Made by a program: the position numbers and the translations under genes. This document shows, piece by piece, positions 51,911-61,019 of a stretch of 64,000 bases of DNA. Where the stretch lies: assembly GCA_947453965.1 (NCBI GenBank), contig CANGIQ010000005.1:86316-150315 (forward strand), read 5' to 3'. The notes under the pieces were generated by a model, which was not told where the DNA came from, searched no databases, and saw only the letters and a program-made list of their open reading frames with translations. Within the stretch, counting starts at the first letter, position 1. Every line of letters begins with the position of its first letter. The DNA is from Comamonadaceae bacterium. GTDB taxonomy: Bacteria; Pseudomonadota; Gammaproteobacteria; Burkholderiales; Burkholderiaceae_C.

Positions 51911-51924
51911 AGCACGACCGTGCG
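51911..51924 (+). promoter_or_regulatory. Operator-like inverted repeat before the CoA ligase gene
   Basis: GCACG-AC-CGTGC, a perfect five-base inverted repeat with a two-base centre, 23 bp before the CoA ligase start. It sits about 20 bp after a TTGGCA (51886-51891) that could be a -35, so it would cover the -10/+1 region. Its half-site (GCACG) is close to that of the palindrome before the FadJ-like gene (GAACG). A TetR-family site is inferred. Confidence 0.45.
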
Positions 51925-51946
51925 GAAATAAATCAGAGGACAAAAC

Positions 51947-53590
51947 ATGCTGGGCTTGATGCAAAACCAACCGTTGTTAATTTCGTCATTGATCGAGTTT
52001 GCCGATCGCCACCACGGCGATGGCGAAGTGGTCTCGCGACGCGTGGAAGGTGACATCCATCGTTACAACTGGGCCGGTGTGGCCAAGCGCTCGCGTCAAG
52101 TGGCCAATGCCTTGGATGCGCTGCATCTGGAGTTCGGGGATCGCGTGGCCACCTTGGCTTGGAACGGTTACCGCCATTTGGAGCTTTATTTCGGCGTCAG
52201 CGGCAGTGGCCGGGTCTTGCACACCATCAACCCGCGTTTGCATCCAGACCAAATTGCATGGATTGCCAACCATGCCGAAGACGAGGTGTTGTGCTTTGAC
52301 ATGACATTCCTGCCCATCATCCAAGCGGTGCACAGCAAGTGCAGCACGGTCAAGCATTGGGTGGCGTTGTGCGATGCTGACAAATTGCCAGCCGACACCG
52401 GCATTCCTGGCCTGATGAGCTACGAGGCGTGGATCGCCCCACACAGCAACACCTACGAATGGCCGGTGTTTGACGAAAACACCGCGTCGAGCATGTGCTA
52501 CACCAGCGGCACCACGGGTAACCCCAAAGCCGCACTGTACAGCCACCGCTCCACCATCTTGCATGCCTATGCGGCGGCACTGCCCGATGTCATGAGCATC
52601 TCTGCGCGCGACGCGATCTTGCCCGTGGTGCCCATGTTCCACGTCAACGCCTGGGGCATTCCGTACAGCGCTGCCTTGACGGGCGCCAAACTGGTGTTCC
52701 CAGGTTCGGGCATGGACGGCAAGTCAATTTATGAGCTGATTGAAGGCGAGGGCGTGAGCTATGCGGCTGGCGTGCCGACCGTCTGGCAAATGCTGTTGAC
52801 CCACATGAAGACGGGCAACTTGAAGTTCTCGACCTTGAAGCGCACCGTCATCGGAGGCTCGGCCTGCCCACCCGCCATGATCGACGCCTTCCGTGACGAC
52901 TATGGCGTGGATGTGTTGCATGCGTGGGGCATGACTGAGCTGAGTCCTTTGGGCACCTTGTGCACGCTGAAGAACAAACACCTCAAACTGCCCGCCGAAG
53001 AGCAAATGAAGATTCGTTTGAAGCAGGGCCGTGCGATTTTTGGCATCGACATGAAGATCGTCGACGACGCAGGCAACGCGCAACCGCATGACGGCAAAGC
53101 CTATGGCGATTTGCTGGTTCGCGGCCCTTGGGTGGTAGCAGATTATTACAAAGGTGAGGGCGGCAACCCCTTGGTGAAAGATGCCAATGGTCAGAGCTGG
53201 TTCCCCACAGGGGACGTGGCCACCATTGACCCCGATGGCTACATGCAAATCACCGACCGCAGCAAAGACGTCATCAAATCAGGCGGGGAATGGATCAGTT
53301 CCATCGACATTGAAAACATTGCTGTGGCTCATCCAGCCGTGTTGATGGCAGCCTGTATTGGCATCAAGCACCCCAAGTGGGACGAACGCCCCATCGTGGC
53401 GGTGGTCAAAAAGCCTGATGCCCACGTCACACGCGAAGAGTTGCTGGCGTTTTACGAAGGCAAAACAGCCAAGTGGCAAATTCCAGACGACGTGGTGTTT
53501 GTCGACAGCATTCCACTCGGTGCCACCGGCAAGATGCTCAAAACCAAACTGCGCGAGCAACTCAAAGACTATGTCTTGCCCACGCTGTGA
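51947..53590 (+). CDS. Acyl-CoA synthetase (DmdB-like AMP-dependent CoA ligase)
   Basis: A 547-residue adenylate-forming enzyme that activates a carboxylic acid to its CoA thioester. The AMP-binding motif is CYTSGTTGNPKAALYSHRS; PMFHVNAWGIPY, AWGMTELSPLGT and WFPTGDVATIDPDGYMQITDRSKDVIKSGGEW follow, and the C-terminal catalytic lysine is in PLGATGKMLKTKL. By overall type it resembles the medium/long-chain and 3-methylthiopropionyl-CoA ligase group; the substrate cannot be read from sequence. Good ribosome-binding site AGAGGA. It opens the uptake and beta-oxidation island. Confidence 0.88.
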   Translation: MLGLMQNQPLLISSLIEFADRHHGDGEVVSRRVEGDIHRYNWAGVAKRSRQVANALDALHLEFGDRVATLAWNGYRHLELYFGVSGSGRVLHTINPRLHPDQIAWIANHAEDEVLCFDMTFLPIIQAVHSKCSTVKHWVALCDADKLPADTGIPGLMSYEAWIAPHSNTYEWPVFDENTASSMCYTSGTTGNPKAALYSHRSTILHAYAAALPDVMSISARDAILPVVPMFHVNAWGIPYSAALTGAKLVFPGSGMDGKSIYELIEGEGVSYAAGVPTVWQMLLTHMKTGNLKFSTLKRTVIGGSACPPAMIDAFRDDYGVDVLHAWGMTELSPLGTLCTLKNKHLKLPAEEQMKIRLKQGRAIFGIDMKIVDDAGNAQPHDGKAYGDLLVRGPWVVADYYKGEGGNPLVKDANGQSWFPTGDVATIDPDGYMQITDRSKDVIKSGGEWISSIDIENIAVAHPAVLMAACIGIKHPKWDERPIVAVVKKPDAHVTREELLAFYEGKTAKWQIPDDVVFVDSIPLGATGKMLKTKLREQLKDYVLPTL

Positions 53591-53701
53591 GGCGAAGCCT
53601 GTTCAGTCGCTCGCGCGATAGTGTCTAGGGCATTCCCTCCCTGTCGCTCAATACAAACCTTGTACGCTCTCATGGGCATTAAAACTTCAAAGGAGACAAC
53701 C

Positions 53702-54934
53702 ATGAAATTCGCACGCAACCTCATCGCCACCGCCGTCTTGGTGACCGCTGGCGTGTCAGCATTTGCACAAGCAGGTGAGACAGTCAAAATTGGCTGGATC
53801 GATCCGCTCTCAGGTCTGATGGGCCCCGTTGGCTCCAACCAAATCAAATCATTTCAGTTCTTTGCTGAAAAGTTCAACGCCACCAACCCTGCCAAGGTCA
53901 AGTTCGAGATGGTGCCGTTCGACAACAAACTCAGCCCTGCTGAGAGCTTGAACGCCCTCAAGGCCGCCATGGACCAAGGCGTGCGCTACATCGTGCAAGG
54001 CAACGGTTCTTCTGTGGCCGGTGCCTTGATCGAAGCGGTCAACAAACACAACGAACGTAACCCAGGCAAGGAAATCTTGTTCCTGAACTACGCCGCGGTG
54101 GATCCCGACTTCACCAACAGCAAGTGCAGCTACTGGCATTTCCGCTTTGATGCCGACACCTCGATGAAGATGGAAGCGTTGACCACCTTCATGGCCGAGC
54201 AAAAAGACGTGAAAAAAGTCTATTTGCTCAACCAGAACTACTCGCACGGTCACCAAGTGGCCAAGTTCGCCAAAGAGAATCTGGGCCGCAAGCGTCCCGA
54301 CATTCAAATCGTCGGTGAAGACCTGCACCCGTTGGCCCAAGTGCGTGACTTCGCCCCCTACATCGCCAAGATCAAAGCCTCTGGCGCTGACACGGTGATC
54401 ACCGGTAACTGGGGTTCTGACTTGGCCTTGTTGGTCAAAGCGGCCAACGAGGGGGGTTACAACGGCAAGTTCTACACCTACTACACCAGCGTCACGGGAA
54501 CGCCGACTGCGCTGGGCAAAGGTGGCGAAGGCCGTGTGTATCAAATTGGCTATGCCCACTACAACATGGGCGGCCAAAACGACAAATGGGCCGCTGAGTT
54601 CAACGCCAAATTCAAAGACGACTTCTACACCAACGCCGTGGTGCACGTGTTCAATGCCTTGGGTCAATCGATGGCCAAAGCCAAATCGACCGATCCTGTC
54701 AAAGTCGCCGCAGTGCTAGAAGGCTTGAAGTTCAACAGCTTCAATGGCGAAGTTGAAATGCGCAAAACCGACCACCAGTTGCAGCAACCGCTGTATTTGG
54801 CGGTGTGGCAAAAGGCGGACAAAAAGTATCCCTACAGCCCAGAAAACACAGGCATGACCTTGGCACCGGTGAAGACGTTTGAAGCGTATGTGGCGAGCAC
54901 GCCCACCAGCTGCCAGATGAAACGACCCGGCTAA
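53702..54934 (+). CDS. Branched-chain-type ABC transporter substrate-binding protein
   Basis: A 410-residue periplasmic binding protein (type I fold). The ATG at 53702 follows AAAGGAG and opens a signal peptide, MKFARNLIATAVLVTAGVSAFA, cut before QAGETVKIG. The mature start (VKIGWIDPLSGLMGPVG) and GADTVITGNWGSDLALLVKAA fit the LivK/peripheral amino-acid-type family. The ligand may be an amino acid, an aromatic or fatty acid, or a similar carboxylate. The neighbouring CoA ligase and beta-oxidation genes favour a carboxylate; that is inference. Confidence 0.92.
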   Translation: MKFARNLIATAVLVTAGVSAFAQAGETVKIGWIDPLSGLMGPVGSNQIKSFQFFAEKFNATNPAKVKFEMVPFDNKLSPAESLNALKAAMDQGVRYIVQGNGSSVAGALIEAVNKHNERNPGKEILFLNYAAVDPDFTNSKCSYWHFRFDADTSMKMEALTTFMAEQKDVKKVYLLNQNYSHGHQVAKFAKENLGRKRPDIQIVGEDLHPLAQVRDFAPYIAKIKASGADTVITGNWGSDLALLVKAANEGGYNGKFYTYYTSVTGTPTALGKGGEGRVYQIGYAHYNMGGQNDKWAAEFNAKFKDDFYTNAVVHVFNALGQSMAKAKSTDPVKVAAVLEGLKFNSFNGEVEMRKTDHQLQQPLYLAVWQKADKKYPYSPENTGMTLAPVKTFEAYVASTPTSCQMKRPG

Positions 54935-54946
54935 GAGGTCATTGGC

Positions 54947-54978
54947 GACGGAGCGCCAAGTTCGCTTGGCACTCCGTC
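54947..54978 (+). promoter_or_regulatory. Stable hairpin after the binding-protein gene
   Basis: GACGGAG-C-GCCAAG, loop TTCG, CTTGGC-A-CTCCGTC: thirteen paired bases with a single C/A mismatch and a TTCG tetraloop. No T-run follows. Such hairpins after binding-protein genes commonly protect the 5' part of the mRNA or dampen read-through, giving more binding protein than permease. Confidence 0.7.
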
Positions 54979-55009
54979 TTGTGAGGTTCAGGGAGAACAG
55001 GTTTTATTC

Positions 55010-56044
55010 ATGGAGTTTTTCTTCATCTCCATGCTCAACGGTTTGAGCTACGGCTTGCTGTTGTTCATGCTCAGCTCAGGATTGACGCTGATTTTCAGCA
55101 TGATGGGTGTGCTTAACTTTGCACACGCCAGTTTTTACATGATTGGTGCCTATATTGGCTACACCCTCAACAGCGTGTTGGGCTTTTGGGTGGCTTTGTT
55201 GGTGGCACCATTTTTGGTCGGTATCTTGGGTGCCACGTTTGAGCGCTTGTGCTTGCGACGCGTTCACAAGTTTGGGCATGTGCCCGAGCTGCTGGTGACC
55301 TTTGGTTTGTCCTACATCGTGTTGGAAGTCGTGCAGCTGGTGTGGGGCCGTACCGCAGTGGAATTTGCGCCACCGCCTGCCTTGCAAGGCCCGGCTTTCA
55401 CCTTGGTTCAAAACTCCTTGAACGGCTTATCTTTGGTTTGGGGTGCTGCTGCGCCCGAGCTGTGCAGTGCGGCCGATGCGGCGGTGCGCGTGGTCTGCTC
55501 ACCGTTTCCAGCCACCCGTGGTTTCATGATGTTGGTGGCCTTGATGATGATGGTGGGTTTGTGGCTCTTGCTCAAACGCACACGGGTGGGCTTGGTCATT
55601 CAAGCGGCACTCACACACCCTGAAGCGGTCGAAGCCCTGGGCCACAACGTGCCACGTGTGTTCATGATGGTATTTGGTGTCGGCACCGGCCTGGCTGGTT
55701 TGGCGGGCGTGATTGGTGGTAGCACCTTTGTCACCGAACCGGCGATGGCTGCCACGGTGGGATCGGTGATCTTTGTGGTCGTGGTGGTGGGCGGCATGGG
55801 TTCTTTGGCCGGTGCGTTTTTGGCCTCGGTGCTGATTGGCGTGGTGCAAACCTTTGCGGTGGCGTTTGACAGCTCCTTGGTCTCGCTGATGCAGGGCTGG
55901 GGTTGGCAGCTCAGTAGCGCTTTACAAAACAACTCTGTTTTAAAGCTCACGCTGTCCCAGGTGGCGCCCATCTTGCCTTACCTGTTCTTGGTGTTGATTT
56001 TGATCTTCCGACCCAAGGGTCTGTTGGGCACGCGGGAGACTTAA
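55010..56044 (+). CDS. livH: Branched-chain-type ABC permease LivH
   Basis: A 344-residue inner-membrane permease with about eight helices. It opens with MEFFFISMLNGLSYGLLLFMLSSGLTLIFSMMGVLNFAHASFYMIGAY, the usual LivH start, and has a LKRTRVGLVIQAALTHPEAVEALGHNV loop that contacts the ATPases, followed by GVGTGLAGLAGVIGG. A central insert of about 60 residues (QNSLNGLSLVWGAAAPELCS) is periplasmic. The gap to livM is 3 bp. Confidence 0.94.
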   Translation: MEFFFISMLNGLSYGLLLFMLSSGLTLIFSMMGVLNFAHASFYMIGAYIGYTLNSVLGFWVALLVAPFLVGILGATFERLCLRRVHKFGHVPELLVTFGLSYIVLEVVQLVWGRTAVEFAPPPALQGPAFTLVQNSLNGLSLVWGAAAPELCSAADAAVRVVCSPFPATRGFMMLVALMMMVGLWLLLKRTRVGLVIQAALTHPEAVEALGHNVPRVFMMVFGVGTGLAGLAGVIGGSTFVTEPAMAATVGSVIFVVVVVGGMGSLAGAFLASVLIGVVQTFAVAFDSSLVSLMQGWGWQLSSALQNNSVLKLTLSQVAPILPYLFLVLILIFRPKGLLGTRET

Positions 56045-56047
56045 GAC

Positions 56048-57346
56048 ATGGCATTGACCAAAACCCATTACGAATTCAAACCCTACAACGTCGCACGTTG
56101 GTTGATTTGGAGTTTGTTCACCCTCCTGTTGGTGGTGTTGCCACTGGTGTTCACCAGCAACTTGTCGGTCACCATGCTCACCCAAATGGGCGTGGCCATG
56201 ATTGCCTGTTTGTCCTACAACATGTTGTTGGGGCAGGGCGGCATGCTCAGTTTTGGCCACGCGGTGTACACAGGCCTCGGCTCTTACATCGCCATGCACG
56301 CGTTGAACGCTGCCAGCAACGGCAGTGTGAACATTCCCGTCACGCTGATTCCCTTGGTCGGTGGTGTAGGCGGCATGTTCTTTGCCATTTTGTTTGGTTA
56401 TGTGACCACGCGTAAATCAGGCACCACCTTCGCCATGATCACCATGGGCATGGGCGAGCTGGTGTTTGCCATGTCCTTGATGTTCTCGGAGTTCTTTGGT
56501 GGCGAGGCCGGTGTGTCTGGCAACCGCGTCATGGGCCAAGCGTTTTGGGGCATCAGCTATGGCCCGCCCGTACAGGTGTACTACCTCACCGCGGCCTACA
56601 CCTTGGTGTGCGTGGCCTTGATGTATGCCTTCACGCGCACGCCCTTGGGACGCATTTTGAATGCCGTGCGTGACAACCCTGAACGCGTGGAGTTCATTGG
56701 CTACAACACGCAGCATGTGCGCTACCTGTCGTTCATCATCGCGGGCTTTTTCGCTGGCATTGCGGGTGGTTTGGCTGCGGTGAACTTTGAAATTGTCACG
56801 GCTGAAGTGGTGGGCGCAGGGCGTTCCGGTGCTTATCTGTTGTTCACCTTCTTGGGTGGCGCGACCTTCTTCTTCGGGCCTCTGATTGGCGCGGTGTTGA
56901 TGGTGCTGGCCTTTGTGCTGTTGTCGGAATTCACCAAGGCGTGGCTGCTCTATTTGGGCTTGGTGTTTTTGTTCATGGTGATGTTTGCGCCAGGCGGCAT
57001 TGCCAGTTTGATCATGATGAATTTGCGTTTGGCCGCCTTTGGTCGTTTGCGCCAAATGTGGGTGGCCTATGTCGGCTTGGCCGTCACGGCGTTGATGGCA
57101 CTGGCGGGCGCCGCAGCCATGATTGAAATGGTCTACCACCTGCAACTCAACGCCGCCTTGGGGCCTGAGCTCAAGTTTGCGGGGGTCGGCCTGAATGCCG
57201 AATCGCTCAACAGCTGGTTCGGTTCTGCCTTTGTCATGCTCACCGGCTTGGGGCTGTTTGAATTGGCCAGACGCCAATACGTGCACGATTGGGATGAGAC
57301 ACAGGTGTTCATCGAAAAAGAAATCAAACGCCGGGAGGCCCTGTGA
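56048..57346 (+). CDS. livM: Branched-chain-type ABC permease LivM
   Basis: A 432-residue permease with about ten helices, partner of LivH. Motifs: MIACLSYNMLLGQGGMLSFGHAVYTGLGSY near the start and the cytoplasmic loop FTRTPLGRILNAVRDNPERVEFIGYN. The protein is longer than many LivM because of an added C-terminal pair of helices (about 330-410) and a charged tail FIEKEIKRREAL. Its stop overlaps the GTG start of livG. Confidence 0.93.
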   Translation: MALTKTHYEFKPYNVARWLIWSLFTLLLVVLPLVFTSNLSVTMLTQMGVAMIACLSYNMLLGQGGMLSFGHAVYTGLGSYIAMHALNAASNGSVNIPVTLIPLVGGVGGMFFAILFGYVTTRKSGTTFAMITMGMGELVFAMSLMFSEFFGGEAGVSGNRVMGQAFWGISYGPPVQVYYLTAAYTLVCVALMYAFTRTPLGRILNAVRDNPERVEFIGYNTQHVRYLSFIIAGFFAGIAGGLAAVNFEIVTAEVVGAGRSGAYLLFTFLGGATFFFGPLIGAVLMVLAFVLLSEFTKAWLLYLGLVFLFMVMFAPGGIASLIMMNLRLAAFGRLRQMWVAYVGLAVTALMALAGAAAMIEMVYHLQLNAALGPELKFAGVGLNAESLNSWFGSAFVMLTGLGLFELARRQYVHDWDETQVFIEKEIKRREAL

Positions 57347-58107
57347 TCGCGCTCGAACTCAAAGACGTACGCAAGAATTTCGGCAAGACCGAAATCATCC
57401 GAGGCGTGAATTTAGCGGTCCAATCGGGTGAGCGCGTGGGCATCATTGGCCCGAATGGTGCCGGTAAATCCACCTTGTTCAACCTCATCAGCGGACGCCT
57501 TGATCCGAGTAGCGGTGAGATTTGGCTGGGTGAGCACCGCATTGATGGCAAAAAGCCCTTCGAGATCAACCGTTTGGGTTTGTCGCGCAGCTTTCAAATC
57601 ACCAACATCTTTCCCAAGCTCAGCGTGTTCGAAAACCTGCGTTGTGCCGTGCTGTGGAAGCTGGGCTACAAGTACACCTTCTTCAAATTCTTGGCCGATC
57701 TGGAAGACGCCAACGACGCCGCTGAAAAGTTGATGGAAGAAATTCGCCTCGACAAAAAGCGCGATGTCTTGGCCATGAACCTGACCTATGCCGAGCAACG
57801 TGCGCTTGAGATCGGCATCACGATTGCAGGCGGCGCCGAAGTGATTTTGCTGGACGAACCCACGGCAGGCATGAGCAAAAGTGAAACCAAGCGCTTTATC
57901 CAGCTCATCCGTGAAGTCACCGAAGGCAAAACCTTGCTGACCGTGGAACACGACATGGGCGTGGTCTTTGGCCTGGCCGACAAGATTGCGGTGGTGGTGT
58001 ACGGCGAGGTGATTGCCTTTGACACCCCCGAAGCCGTCCGCGCCAATGCCAAGGTGCAAGAAGCCTACTTGGGCTCCACTGTGGCCGAATCTCAGGCCCA
58101 CGGCTGA
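57343..58107 (+). CDS. livG: Branched-chain-type ABC transporter ATPase LivG
   Basis: A 254-residue ATPase. The GTG start overlaps the livM stop (GTGA). Walker A is GPNGAGKSTLFNLISG. The signature is LTYAEQRALEI, slightly different from the common LSYGxQR. Walker B is VILLDEPTAGMS, and the switch histidine lies in VEHDMGVVF. With LivF it forms the ATPase pair of the importer. Confidence 0.93.
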   Translation: MIALELKDVRKNFGKTEIIRGVNLAVQSGERVGIIGPNGAGKSTLFNLISGRLDPSSGEIWLGEHRIDGKKPFEINRLGLSRSFQITNIFPKLSVFENLRCAVLWKLGYKYTFFKFLADLEDANDAAEKLMEEIRLDKKRDVLAMNLTYAEQRALEIGITIAGGAEVILLDEPTAGMSKSETKRFIQLIREVTEGKTLLTVEHDMGVVFGLADKIAVVVYGEVIAFDTPEAVRANAKVQEAYLGSTVAESQAHG

Positions 58108-58138
58108 TCGACGAACACGACCGCGCGAGAAACAACGC

Positions 58139-58834
58139 ATGCTTCATATCGACAATCTTCACGCGTTTTACGGCAAAAGCCATGTCTTGCATGGTGTGTC
58201 GTTTGACATTCAACCGGGCGAAATTGTGTCGCTGCTGGGGCGCAACGGTTCGGGCCGTTCCACCACGGCGCGCAGCATCATGGGCTTGGTCGACTGCAAG
58301 GGCCACATCGATTGGAATGGTCAGTCGATCCTTGACAAAAAGGCTTACCAAATCGCCCACTTGGGCATTGGCTATGTGCCTGAGAGCCGCGACATTTTTC
58401 CCACCTTGACCGTGCACCAAAACCTGTTGCTGGGCCAAAAAGGCAAAGGCGAGGGCAGCCGCTGGTCGTTTGACGACATGTACGCCATGTTCCCGCGCCT
58501 CAAAGAGCGCGAACACACCGAGGCGGGCGTGATGTCCGGCGGCGAGCAACAAATGTTGACCCTGTGTCGCACCCTGATGGGCGACCCCGATCTGATCATC
58601 ATTGACGAACCCACCGAGGGCCTGGCGCCCAAGATTGTGGAGTTGGTCGGTCAGTATTTACAGACGCTCAAAGCGCGCGGTATTTCCGTGCTGCTGATTG
58701 AGCAAAAGCTCACGATTGCCATGGACATCTCCGACCGCGTGTTGGTCATGGGCCATGGCAGCATTGTGTTTTCAGGCACGCCAGCTGAATTACGCGCCGA
58801 CGCCTATACGCGACGCGAATGGCTGGAAGTTTGA
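58139..58834 (+). CDS. livF: Branched-chain-type ABC transporter ATPase LivF with Walker A Arg
   Basis: A 231-residue ATPase. The ATG at 58139 is chosen over an upstream frame start inside livG, because MLHIDNLHAFYGKSHVLHGV is the expected LivF N-terminus. Walker A reads GRNGSGRST, with R40 (codon CGT) where lysine is nearly invariant. The signature MSGGEQQMLTL, Walker B LIIIDEPTEGLAP and the switch region LLIEQKL are normal. The gap to livG is 31 bp. If LivF keeps activity, arginine must serve in place of lysine; otherwise LivG may carry most hydrolysis. Confidence 0.9.
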   Translation: MLHIDNLHAFYGKSHVLHGVSFDIQPGEIVSLLGRNGSGRSTTARSIMGLVDCKGHIDWNGQSILDKKAYQIAHLGIGYVPESRDIFPTLTVHQNLLLGQKGKGEGSRWSFDDMYAMFPRLKEREHTEAGVMSGGEQQMLTLCRTLMGDPDLIIIDEPTEGLAPKIVELVGQYLQTLKARGISVLLIEQKLTIAMDISDRVLVMGHGSIVFSGTPAELRADAYTRREWLEV

Positions 58835-58843
58835 TCTAGAATC

Positions 58844-58867
58844 AAAAAAGAACGATCGTTCTTTTTT
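58844..58867. promoter_or_regulatory. Perfect 24-bp palindrome before the FadJ-like gene
   Basis: Six A, then GAACGATCGTTC as the core with a G/C pair closing each side of the A and T runs, then six T: a perfect dyad 33 bp before the start codon. It resembles operators of TetR-family regulators of fatty-acid or acyl-CoA metabolism. Its A/T-flanked stem could also act as a weak bidirectional terminator after livF. No regulator gene is in the window. Confidence 0.65.
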
Positions 58868-58899
58868 CTTGTCCCTCCATTGCCCAACAAGGAACCCGC

Positions 58900-60999
58900 A
58901 TGAGTGCAGACTACAAAGTTCACGGCGACGTGGCCGTGATTTCATTGAACAACCCACCGGTCAACGGCCTGGGTTTGTCCACCCGTCAAGCCATTGCTGA
59001 CGGCGTCAACAAGGCCGTGGCAGACGCTGCGGTCAAAGCCATCGTGGTCACAGGTCAAGGCAAAGCCTTTTCGGGCGGCGCCGACATTCGCGAATTTGGC
59101 TCGCCCAAAGCCATTCAAGAACCCAATTTGCTGAGCGTGATTTCGTTGATCGAGAACTGCAGCAAACCCGTCGTTGCAGCTGTGCACAGTGTGGCCATGG
59201 GCGGTGGTTTGGAATTGGCCCTGGGTTGCCACTACCGCATGGCAGCGCCTGGTGCCAGCATTGCCTTGCCTGAAGTCAAGATTGGCTTGATTCCCGGCGC
59301 AGGTGGCACACAGCGTTTGCCCCGTGTGTTGGGCGTTGAAGCTGCCTTGAACATGATCGTCAGCGGCGAAGCCATCAAGAGCGAGATGCTCGCCATGTTG
59401 CCCGGCCAAAAGCTGTTCGACCAAATGGCCGCATCGCCTGAGTCCTTGATGGACGAGGCGCTGGCATTTGCCCGCTCAGTGGCCGATGTGCGCCCCTTGC
59501 CCCGTGTGCGTGACTTGCCTTGCAAGCACCCCCAAGGCGATGCGTACTTCCAGTTCGCCCGCAACATGGTCAAAGGCATGGCCAAAAACTACCCCGCACC
59601 GCCCAAGTGTGTGGACGCGGTCCAAGCAGCCACCAAGAAGAAGTTCGACGATGGCATGGTGTTGGAGCGCGAGATCTTCATCAACCTGATGTGGACGCCT
59701 GAATGCCGCGCTTTGCGCCATTTGTTCACCTCGCAACGTGCAGCCTCCAAGATCCCAGACGTGCCAGAGACCACACCCACACGCGACATCAAGTCGGTCG
59801 CCGTGATTGGCGCGGGCACCATGGGCGGTGGCATCACCATGAACTTCTTGAATGCAGGCATCCCCGTCAAGATGCTCGAAACCAAGCAAGACGCCTTGGA
59901 CCGTGGCGTGGCCACCATCAAGAAGAACTACGAAGCGCAGGTCAAAAAAGGCAAGCTCAAAGAAGACAAATACGCCCAGCGCATGGCCTTGTTGACCACC
60001 ACTTTGAGCTACGACGACATCAAAGACGCCGACATGGTGATCGAAGCCGTGTTCGAAGAAATGGGCGTCAAAGAAGCGGTCTTCAAACAACTCGATGCGG
60101 TGATGAAGCCCGGTGCTATTCTGGCCTCCAACACCTCCACCTTGGACGTGAACCAGATCGCCAGCTTCACCAAGCGTCCCCAGGACGTGGTCGGTATGCA
60201 CTTCTTCAGCCCTGCCAACGTGATGAAGTTGCTCGAAGTCGTGCGTGGTGCAGCCACAGGCAAAGACGTCTTGGCCACCGTCATGGCTGTGGCCAAGAAG
60301 ATCAAGAAAACCGCTGTTGTGTCAGGCGTGTGCGACGGCTTCATTGGCAACCGCATGATTGAGCAATACGGCCGCCAAGGTGGCTTCTTGCTCGAAGAAG
60401 GCTGCACGCCACAGCAAGTGGATCGCGCGATCGAGAAATTTGGTTTCGCCATGGGCCCCTTCCGCATGGGCGACTTGGCCGGCAACGACATTGGCTGGGC
60501 CATCCGCAAGCGCCGTTACCAAGAAAAGCCACACATGAAGTACAGCAAAACCGCTGACTTGCTGTGCGAAATGGGCCGTTTTGGTCAAAAAACCGGCGCA
60601 GGCTGGTACGACTACCAAGCCGGCAAACGTGACGCCATCCCCAACAAAGAGGTGGAGGCCATGATCGTCAAGCACCGCGCCGACATGGGCATCACCGCAC
60701 GCAAGATCAGCGATGAAGAAATCGTGCAACGCCTAGTGTTCTCACTGGTCAACGAAGCCGCGCACATCTTGGAAGAAGGCATTGCCTCCAAGGCCAGCGA
60801 CATCGACATGGTTTACATCACCGGTTATGGCTTCCCCATCTACCGTGGTGGCCCCATGTTGTACGCCGACCAAGTCGGCTTGTTCAACGTGGTGCAAGCC
60901 ATGAACCGCTTTGCCACCAACCCGCACGATGACGCTGAGTTCTGGAAGCCCGCACCCTTGCTCGCCAAACTCGCCGCCGAAGGCAAGACCTTCAACTGA
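58900..60999 (+). CDS. Bifunctional enoyl-CoA hydratase / 3-hydroxyacyl-CoA dehydrogenase
   Basis: A 699-residue FadJ-like enzyme for the middle steps of beta-oxidation. The crotonase domain (about 1-190) has GKAFSGGADIREF and MGGGLELALGCHYRMAAPGA for the oxyanion hole, with PEVKIGLIPGAGGTQRLPR. The NAD domain has VIGAGTMGGGITMNFLNAG (from about 303) and the catalytic histidine in GMHFFSPANVMKLLEVV. The C-terminal dehydrogenase domains are doubled, as in FadB/FadJ. Good ribosome-binding site AAGGAA. Thiolase follows 20 bp later. Confidence 0.93.
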   Translation: MSADYKVHGDVAVISLNNPPVNGLGLSTRQAIADGVNKAVADAAVKAIVVTGQGKAFSGGADIREFGSPKAIQEPNLLSVISLIENCSKPVVAAVHSVAMGGGLELALGCHYRMAAPGASIALPEVKIGLIPGAGGTQRLPRVLGVEAALNMIVSGEAIKSEMLAMLPGQKLFDQMAASPESLMDEALAFARSVADVRPLPRVRDLPCKHPQGDAYFQFARNMVKGMAKNYPAPPKCVDAVQAATKKKFDDGMVLEREIFINLMWTPECRALRHLFTSQRAASKIPDVPETTPTRDIKSVAVIGAGTMGGGITMNFLNAGIPVKMLETKQDALDRGVATIKKNYEAQVKKGKLKEDKYAQRMALLTTTLSYDDIKDADMVIEAVFEEMGVKEAVFKQLDAVMKPGAILASNTSTLDVNQIASFTKRPQDVVGMHFFSPANVMKLLEVVRGAATGKDVLATVMAVAKKIKKTAVVSGVCDGFIGNRMIEQYGRQGGFLLEEGCTPQQVDRAIEKFGFAMGPFRMGDLAGNDIGWAIRKRRYQEKPHMKYSKTADLLCEMGRFGQKTGAGWYDYQAGKRDAIPNKEVEAMIVKHRADMGITARKISDEEIVQRLVFSLVNEAAHILEEGIASKASDIDMVYITGYGFPIYRGGPMLYADQVGLFNVVQAMNRFATNPHDDAEFWKPAPLLAKLAAEGKTFN

Positions 61000-61019
61000 A
61001 ACCGAATTAAGGACACCTT

